From contig NC_046358.1 of NCBI RefSeq assembly GCF_004027225.2, positions 6,479,284 to 6,543,283 on the forward strand: 64,000 nt of DNA. Reading direction: 5' to 3'. This DNA is from Strigops habroptila. Lineage: Eukaryota; Chordata; Aves; Psittaciformes; Psittacidae. Below the pieces are notes generated by a model, which was not told the DNA's origin, searched no databases, and worked only from the letters and a program-made list of their open reading frames with translations. The translations under genes and the position numbers were made by a program. Below, one piece after another: positions 56,806 to 64,000 of this stretch (the first letter of the stretch is position 1; the number at the start of each line of letters is the position of its first letter).

Positions 56806-58259
56806 TCCAAATGGCAGCCTGCTTTGAAAAGATGGGTACCTGTGGTCATGCAACCCGGAGCAGGAGGCCACCGGAATTAGACAGGAACAGATTCTGGGCA
56901 GAATCAGAGTGTTCTTCTGTACGGGTGGCCAGACATCACACACAAGGTATGGTATGTCACATAGGATCCACAGGGCAGGGTACAAAGCAGTCACATCAAC
57001 CACCCAGGACTGATACCCAAATAACCCTTTTAAATATAAGGGGGTTTAGAAAGCTAGTACAATATCACCACTCACTAAAAAAATGTTGCTGACCCCTGTT
57101 ACCAGAAATCACAGCACAGAGTAGCCTCAGGTGGCACTTGCACAGGACCAGATGAGGGGCAGAGATTCCTGCAGAACTACCTGTTCAGCAGCAAATTTCA
57201 GTTAAAGGGAATGATGCAGCTGAGCAAAACTAGGATTTTTTTGAGCTGAAGGATTCATTGAGCTGGCCACAGCAGAGTGTTTAAAAGGAACAAGCCAGAA
57301 AACAAACAAAGGAGACTCAAAGTAGGTATGAACAAGTTCCCCAAAACAAGCCTGGTTAGTAACAACCCTGTATTCAAACACAAAACTGCTCCCTATACAG
57401 AGGGTAAAAAGGATAAGTGTTGTGAACCCCATGAACTGGGATCTCCACCCCACAGAACCAAGTGCTTCAGAGTGACTTCCCCCTCCTGCCGGGCACTGGG
57501 AGAGACAGAGTCCAAGCTTGCTCCTCCCTGAGAAAGGCAACTAGAGAGGGCATGCTCTTCCTTCATGGGACACTGTGGAGGGAATGAGAAGTTCCATTCC
57601 TGATTCTCAGCATGATTTCCTGAACCAAGAAACCAGGTGGAGAGAAACACAGAAGACACCGCAGTAGGATGTGATACCGATTCTTTGAAAAGGAGATCTG
57701 GAGGCACTGCTGCTGCTTGGGCTTTTACAGAACCAGAAGGGAGGGAATTTCCCATCGTTTGCGCTGAATGGGGCAACAGAAAGAACGGCTGTTGCCAATC
57801 CTATTACAGCAGAACAGATTACTGCAGACTACCCCCAAAAGTCTGGCTACCTGCCTCTTCCTTAGGTGGAGATTCAAGATTTTATAGCTTCAGACCGCAC
57901 TCGCTCAGTTAATTCTAAAACCCCAAGTATACAAAGCTCTCATCTGAGTGTTTTGTCTGCTATGACCCCACCCCCCCCAGAGACACAAATTGCCCAGAAT
58001 AGGTCAATAGCAACATCCATTTTAGAAAACGATCACAAAAAAGATTGCTCTCTACAACACATGCTCTCCCCAACTCTGGTACAGGGCGAGATCCCACGGA
58101 TAAAACTCAATCCAGTCAGGTCTTTGGCTCTGGTTCCTGACACAGTTCCCTGTACACTTCACAGGTGATTTTTTTTCCTGCTCCTTGCTCTTCTCCCCAG
58201 GAGGAAAGGACCACCAAAGGGTAACCTTCCAGGCACAGAAATGGAGGTGCAGGAGCTGC
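56806..58259. other. SLC35C1: Region between CRY2 promoter and SLC35C1 stop; probable SLC35C1 3'UTR
   Basis: 1.45 kb of mostly unique sequence downstream of the SLC35C1 stop on the minus strand. No minus-strand AATAAA was noticed here. One occurs only at 56489-56494 (plus tttatt), beyond the CR1 copy and within 210 bp of the CRY2 ATG. The SLC35C1 3' end is therefore unresolved. Confidence 0.4.
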
Positions 58260-61129
58260 CTACACACCAGTCTCATTTCTTTCGCCGCTTTTGGTGTTAG
58301 GATCTTCTTGTACCTTTCTCATCTCCAGGCCTTTCACCCACGTGTAGGCAAAAGAGCCCCCCAGAACCATCAAGTTACTCGTCCACCACAAGAAGCTCTT
58401 TGTCTCCTCAAAGTAGATAACAGCCAGCACTGTTTGGGCACAGGCCTTGGCTGTTCCAGACACGTTGTGGGTGAGTGGGCTAGTGAACTTAATCTGAAGT
58501 CCGGTCACATAACCAATGGCAAAGCCAAACACTCCCCCCAGGATCATCATCCCCCAAAAACTGGGGCTCCCCAGCTTGTCGAAGTGATAGAGGGTGCGGA
58601 ACTCTCCCAGTAGCAACATGAGGGGGAAGAAGAGGACACAAGCGTTGACGTTGTTGTAGAAGGTCAGGCGCCAGATGCTACCATCCACCACAGGCAGCAC
58701 CTTCTTGGTGTAGATGGCATTGAGTGAGACACACAGGCTTGCCAAGATCCCAAAGAATATACCTGTCCATGACAGAGTGCCCTCTGCTCCTTCCTGGTCG
58801 ACACCCAGCCAGAAGCCACCTGCAACCAAAAAACATGAATAATCAGGCACCATCTGAACAACTGCTGAAGGACTCAAAACAGAGTCAGCAATTCATCACC
58901 TACCTTACCCCAACCAACCACAACCACAAGCAGAGACAGGCTTAAGGGTTTCCCCTTTCTATTAAGTGAGCCCACAAAGTGTCATAACTATTGTCCTAGG
59001 AAGATTTATTTTGGGAGTGTGATTTATTTTGGGTAATTTACTGTGCTATCATTCAATCTCAGAGGACTGATTCCCACACTGAGCAGGCAGCATGAATTTA
59101 GAAGCTATTATTCTAAAGAGCCAGGAATTAAAGCTACTTTTGGGCTACAGGTAATTTTTAGGAGATATTTTTTAATTGAAAAGGCAGCAAACTGACACAC
59201 AGCAAAGAATAGTCCTTAAGGTTTAAAAAAAAAAAAAAAAAAAAGGCCTCACATGCTTTGCTGTGCTGTTAATGGAAAGGAAAAGATAGGTCAGAAATGA
59301 AGATGGAAAGATGGCAAACATAGATGTAATATTAAGAAGCTCGATTAAAAAAAAGATCACCAGGGAGAAACTGAGTGCAGTATCTTCAACACATTAAACT
59401 TTGATGGGTAATGCACTCTTTAATCACCTCCAGAGCTGCAGGCTTTGCATCTTCAGGGCAGAGAAGGAGACCTCTCCCCATCCACATCACAAGCAAAACA
59501 TAAAAAGGGAGATGAACTACTGAAGGAGCTCTGCGCTGCCTTTCCATTAGCTGCTTCATGTTGGAGGCCATCTGGGAAGTTGCCTGCAAAGTGGCTAACG
59601 TGCTTTAAACTAAGCCCAAATACAAATGGGTTCAATGTACAGACAAGAAGGGCTTTGTGTCAGGCCAAAGAGGATGCTTGGCTGTGCTGCCACAGCCATA
59701 CGGGCAATGCTCTCATAGCAAAAGATGGAGCCAGGGGCCAAAGTCTTGGAGAAACCCCATAAGGCTGGCAGACACCATAGTCCTGGGCAGTACGTGAACA
59801 CAAAACTAGCTGGAAACAATTGCTGGCATCACTTGGGTGGAAAAAACAGCGTTTCTGTTGCTGTTCACCTCATCTATGGAGAGGAGATTCTCTTGTCTCA
59901 TTTCCATCCAAGTCCATCTACTTGTCTAAGTACCAAAGTGAACACATGTCCACCTGGACCGAAGTCAACATTTCACCACTCTTGGCATCTAAATGAGGCT
60001 CCAGTGGAAAGCAGCTTTTGGCATTACCGATGCCTTTGGAATTAAAGACTTGTAAGCAGTTCCCGTTAAGCCAGTCAATGCCCCACCCAACACCCTAACC
60101 ACACAACCAGATCTTCTGGTGGTATTTTACGCTTGGCTTGATCGGCTAACCTTTATCACAATGCATTCAGCCTGTCTGAATTGGGTGGCTCCATTGTATT
60201 ATCCTGGTGGCACCCACATATATACAGCAATTGTTACAGAAGTCAAACAAGCACTTGAGAACAGGGAGAAATCCACCTGCTGTATTATGGCCTTTGAGGG
60301 AGCAGCAGGGAAGGTAAGGCAAGTTAAACTTCATTAGAGAGCAGACAGGTTTTAGTGCTCAAAGGAAAAAGGGAGCCATGGTCAAAGGAAGAGTAATTCC
60401 TTCTCCTAATGAGTTACCTAGATATTCCTGACATGCGAATTGGGTTGCCAGAGGCAGAGCAAGGCACAGGCCCTGAGCTACCCCACCTCAGGGAGCTGCC
60501 ATGCAGGGCAGGATGGCTTCCCAAGGGGAAGACACCCCACCTCCATCTCTCTAAGTCTATGGGGCAGCCCCCTCCCACTCCCCCTCACCTATGATGACTC
60601 CGCAGGCCAGGAGGGCGTAGAGGGAGGTGGTCTGCTTGAGGAGCAGGTAGGAGAGCAGCACATTGAAGACGGTGGTGAGGGAGCGCCCCACGTTGTAGAA
60701 AGCCACACCGACATGCTTGAGGCAGAGGTTGTTGGAGGTGACCATGCCGATGAAGACGATGGAGAGGGGCAGCACGCTGCGGGACACCTTAGGGTCGAGG
60801 CGGAGGGTGGGCAGGCCCGGGCAGGGGGGCCCGCAGGCCGCCCCCAGGCTGAGGCCCAGGCAGAGGGCGGCCGTGAGGGCGCACTGGAAGAAGGTGACGA
60901 AGAGGGGCGCGTCGAGGCGCAGCGAGGGGCTGTCCAGCAGGTACTTGTTGAGGAACACCATGGCGATGGAGGTGAACCAGTACAGGCACACCACCACGGC
61001 GATGCGCAGGGCCCGCAGCAGGAACGGCGCCCGCAGGCCCTCGCCGTCCTCCTCCGCCGGCAGCAGCGGGTCGGTGGCGGCGCCGCCACCCAGCGCCATC
61101 CGCAGGATCCCCGTCCGCGTCCTGGGCAT
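58260..61129 (-). CDS. SLC35C1: SLC35C1, GDP-fucose transporter 1, 366 aa, 2 exons
   Basis: Exon 1 is 60589-61129 (ATG 61129-61127, [16 protein letters not shown]...). Exon 2 is 58260-58819 (stop TAG 58262-58260). The sum is 1101 nt, 366 codons plus stop (human 364 aa). The donor ATAG|gtgagg and acceptor tgcag|GTGG join IIG to [17 protein letters not shown]. Conserved blocks are [74 protein letters not shown] and [31 protein letters not shown]. The protein is a roughly ten-helix nucleotide-sugar transporter of the SLC35/TPT family that carries GDP-fucose into the Golgi lumen for fucosylation. The Arg of VGRSL and the Thr of SGTAK, sites of human congenital disorder mutations (recalled), are intact. 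A second in-frame Met (MALGGG) lies ten residues downstream. Confidence 0.98.
58820..60588. other. SLC35C1 intron 1
   Basis: 1.77-kb intron. It contains an A20 run on the plus strand (59225-59244). No CR1 or other exon was recognised. Confidence 0.6.
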
Positions 61130-61480
61130 GGCGGACGCGGGCCGTCAGCGACGGCCCTCACTGTCCCTCCCGCCGCCGGCCCCGCTCACCCGGCACCGCC
61201 TCCGGCCCCGCGCTTCCCAGCGCGCCGCGGCCCCGCCCGCCGCCCTTTATTCACGCCCCGCGGGCGCCGCTCGGCGCCTGCCCGCCCGCGTCGCCATGTC
61301 GGGAGGAGGGCCCGGCCCGGCCCCACCGCCCCGCCCCGGGCCCGGCCATGGCAGGCGGGGGAGCGCGGCGGGGCTCGGGGCAAGTGACAACCGGGGCGGT
61401 TCAGCGGGGGACGGGCAGCCGAGCGCAGCTTCTCATGCCGGCAGCGAAGGGCTTCGCTGCAGGGGCCGCTGGGTAAGGGC
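61130..61480. promoter_or_regulatory. SLC35C1: SLC35C1 CpG-island promoter, possibly bidirectional
   Basis: CpG-dense, TATA-less sequence immediately upstream of the SLC35C1 ATG, with GC-box-like ccccgcccgccgcc (from about 61223) and ccccgccccgggcc (about 61327). The long plus-strand open frames across it (60440-61571) are composition artefacts and shadows of exon 1. Confidence 0.65.
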
Positions 61481-61690
61481 TGCGGCACTGCAGGAGTTAT
61501 GGCTCGTATCGGTGTCCGTTATGTGCTGGCTGGAGCAGATGGGATGTGGGTCTTGTGCAGTGATTTGCTAATGTGGATTTTGCCCACAGCCTGCCACGAA
61601 ATACAGGGTTGTGCTCTGTTGTCCAACCCTTATTACGGAAATAAAGTTTGCGGTTTTGTGGAGGTAAATAAAACCTTTGCAGCACGACCC
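61380..61690 (+). ncRNA. Putative divergent spliced transcript from SLC35C1 promoter
   Basis: On the plus strand a good donor (GCTGG|gtaagg, 61473) and acceptor (tgcccacag|CC, exon from 61590) define a 117-bp intron, followed by AATAAA at 61640-61645 and 61667-61672 and a GT-rich tract (tggtgttgacgtggtg). The only ATG-led frame across the junction is about 30 codons with no known similarity. This is a prediction from signals only. Confidence 0.25.
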
Positions 61691-64000
61691 GAATGGTGTT
61701 GACGTGGTGACACCTGCAAACAGCTCATAAGGACGGTACAGGGAAGTGCCGGCTGCTTTATCCCCCTTCCTGCAGCATTAACTGTGAAATCTAATCAGGA
61801 GAATGTCACTGCCAACGCCATTAACTGCTTTGGTACTGATGTGCAGCCTGTGCTCAGCTCTATACCACCCTGCTACATTGCGAGCAATACAGGAACTACT
61901 TTCAAGGTAGCCTGGATATTGGGATAAGCTGCACATGCCCTCCTGCTAAAGCAGTTATTCCGCAGTCCCAAATCACCATTCCAGGTATAAAAGACCCATC
62001 TGCCCATACTCACATGCCAAAAGGTCCCACCCTCTCTGAAATGTGTTTTATAACAAAGGAGCCTTTTCAGTACCAAACTCTAGCATGTTGTGAAACCGAA
62101 CTGCTGGACAGGCTGAAATAGATTAAAATGAATACCAGATTCCACATGGCGGGGGAGGCTGCAGAGAGCTGTGTCAAACATTGGTCAGTACAATCCCCGG
62201 CTCCTTATTTCGGGTGACACTGCTGCAAAGTGCCCAGCAATTCGCAGAGGGCACAATAAAGGGGATTTTGGAGGCAAGGCCAGTGGTATTAATTGCCCTC
62301 AGAGCAGCTATGCTCTTGCATTTGTGAAGGACAGAAGCGTAGCAGGGGTTGTGGGAAGACAAATTACATATTTCATTTAGACCACTTGATGCAGCTGGAA
62401 AATGTTTTGGCATAAAAAGCTTTTCTCAAACCTCTGAATTCCCCCCCCACCCCGTCAAGCTGCATCAGTTGATTTAGTAGATGTCACTTTTCCTCATAGC
62501 CCTTCCCTTGTAAACAGCACCTGGCCACTAGTAGGAATCACATTCGCTCTGGAGAAGGAAAGTTGGTGCCTGGGTGTTCGCTCCGGACTGCCCAAGTGCC
62601 CCGCATCATGATGGAGAGCTCTGGGTACGTGCTGAGCAACATGTCTCGCCCCTGCATCTTGCAATGGGCTATCAGGTGCCTTTCCAGCCCTTGCAACCCC
62701 AAGTGAGTTTTGGGAGAGCTGCAGTGGTGCATGGTGCTTGCCCAAGCACACATAGGGTTTGAGAGCAGGTGGATGCAGGCCTGCAGCTCCTGCTGTGGAA
62801 ACAGCAAAGATCCTGACTCTGAAGAGGGGCTGGCACCGAGGCAGGGAAAGCTGCTATCAATGTGCTGGAAATGACTGACCAGTGTCCCCTCCAGCTCAGC
62901 CATGCTTTGATCCTGCTCTAGAAGTGCAGCTAGCACTTCTTGCAAGCTTCCTATACTGCATCCCTACCCATCCACCTCCTTCCAGCGCCTGGCCCAGCGC
63001 TTTGCTGGGTTGGTCCTAGAGGTCCTCGTGGCCTATAACACGTCCCTGTGGCTTCAGCATCACACATTTGTCTTGAATTTCAAAGAAACGACCTCTCTTA
63101 CCACTAATGTTGCAATTATGACAGTGCCTCTGGCAGAATCAGAGCCAGATATAGATCTTTCCTCCCAATTCCCCCAGCACTTGCTAGTGTTGTTCAAAAT
63201 GTCTTCTCTAAACTAAACACAGAAATTAGAGATGGCAAAAAATCCCAACCCTCAATTCCATCTTGTCCTCTCATTCAGCACATAGAAGATTGCTTTGTGC
63301 TGCACAAGTTTGAAGTATCCCAATCAATAAAACGTCCATTGCTTCTCCTGGGGGATTATTCTCCAGCCTTCTTACACATGTATAGCACGTCTGTATGGGA
63401 GTATCGACCAGAATAGCTCTCTCAGCTCTGCCAATATAACTCCCTGGTGTTGACAGTGTATTCCAAAATAAAAGTGATTTATTCTCGAATAATCAGGTAG
63501 TTCTGTGATAGTTTTGCTGGTCAATCTCCCTAGGCAGAGCTTGTCTACAGCATGGCAATGGTTCTGACAAGTTCTTTGAGTAAAGGCTTCCCTAAGTGCG
63601 AAAACTGACTGGCAGAGTCATGCCTGCCTATCTGCCTCACAGGGATGCTCTACTTTGGGGGGTAGGTGATGTAAAGTTGTAGGTGGTTTAGGAATTTCAG
63701 AGTAAAGGTGGTAATGAACATGTTATAATGTTGATTGAAGCTTTTGTGGCAATATAGCCTGGCCTCCTGCACAGCACCAAGCTTGGCCTTCCCTGAATTA
63801 ATTCCTGCTTGAATTAAAGGTGATCTTTTAGGGGGGTGGGAAATTAATCTTGATTAAAAATACTTCCAGGGAGACTGAATTTAATAGGGCACTAGCAGTA
63901 TTATTCCAATGGCTGGTTATTTCCCATTAAATAATGCATACTCCTTTTCATGCTTGGAGTTGCCTGGTCCAAGATTTCACCCTCTGGATCTTGTAGCAGC
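61691..64000. other. Intergenic region upstream of SLC35C1
   Basis: 2.3 kb of AT-richer, unique-looking sequence. No CR1, exon or RNA gene was recognised. A plus-strand AATAAA near 63466 has no transcript to attach to. In mammals the next gene in this direction is CHST1, which is not reached here. Confidence 0.5.

Noticed and set aside
59225-59244. A20 run in SLC35C1 intron as a possible retrocopy tail
   Set aside because: No gene-like sequence or target duplication next to it; treated as a simple homopolymer.
60440-61571. Long plus-strand frames across SLC35C1 exon 1 and its promoter
   Set aside because: They are antisense shadows of the GC-rich SLC35C1 exon and CpG island, rich in Arg/Pro/Gly, with no domain.
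1-64000. Other CACGTG E-boxes (for example near 198, 3070, 6967, 13200 and 58339)
   Set aside because: Scattered single sites at or below chance frequency without promoter context. Only the one in the CRY2 CpG patch was kept as an observation.
1-64000. tRNA, rRNA, CRISPR arrays, bacterial-type operons
   Set aside because: None seen. The window is eukaryotic nuclear DNA, and no cloverleaf-like or regularly spaced repeat was recognised by eye.

Overview
The window is nuclear DNA from a bird, most likely a neoavian species. The evidence is many 3' fragments of CR1 LINEs with the avian consensus (the 'tggtttgggttggaaggga' type in both orientations), a solo endogenous-retrovirus LTR of the avian 'gtcctggtttcagcc' type, and vertebrate multi-exon genes with GT-AG introns. 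Gene order and strands match the mammalian PEX16 - FREY1 (C11orf94) - MAPK8IP1 - CRY2 - SLC35C1 block of human 11p11.2, so this is a conserved syntenic segment. No species can be named from the sequence alone.

Layout. 48-3544 (+) holds the last seven exons of PEX16 (peroxisome membrane biogenesis). 5105-5709 (+) holds a three-exon gene for a 92-residue protein, the candidate avian FREY1. 6938-29358 (-) is the complete 12-exon MAPK8IP1 gene (JIP1/IB1 scaffold, 701 aa), and a second first exon at 24343-24413 gives an alternative N-terminus. 36272-56288 (-) is the complete 11-exon CRY2 gene (cryptochrome 2, 583 aa). 58260-61129 (-) is the complete two-exon SLC35C1 gene (Golgi GDP-fucose transporter, 366 aa). 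PEX16 and FREY1 run head-to-tail and converge on MAPK8IP1. MAPK8IP1, CRY2 and SLC35C1 are tandem on the minus strand. These are ordinary, functionally unrelated housekeeping, signalling and clock genes, and no operon-like logic is implied. All exon boundaries were set by GT-AG junctions that keep the reading frame, and the exon sums give whole codons for FREY1, MAPK8IP1, CRY2 and SLC35C1.

Non-coding content. CpG-rich promoters lie at MAPK8IP1 exon 1 (about 28.98-29.8 kb), CRY2 exon 1 (about 55.94-56.44 kb) and SLC35C1 exon 1 (about 61.13-61.48 kb). An extra CpG-rich patch sits in CRY2 intron 3. Repeats are CR1 fragments, one heavily decayed CR1-like LINE with reverse-transcriptase remnants (about 46.6-48.8 kb), one solo LTR (about 32.39-32.98 kb) and simple repeats.

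The most striking signal is a perfect, loop-free 94-bp palindrome at 56314-56407, 25 bp upstream of the CRY2 start codon. It carries mirrored CCAAT and GC boxes. No unknown multi-gene system was found. The other points of interest are the alternative JIP1 first exon, an E-box-rich degenerate repeat upstream of MAPK8IP1, an intragenic CpG/E-box patch in CRY2, an unexplained open frame at about 32 kb, and a possible divergent spliced transcript from the SLC35C1 promoter.
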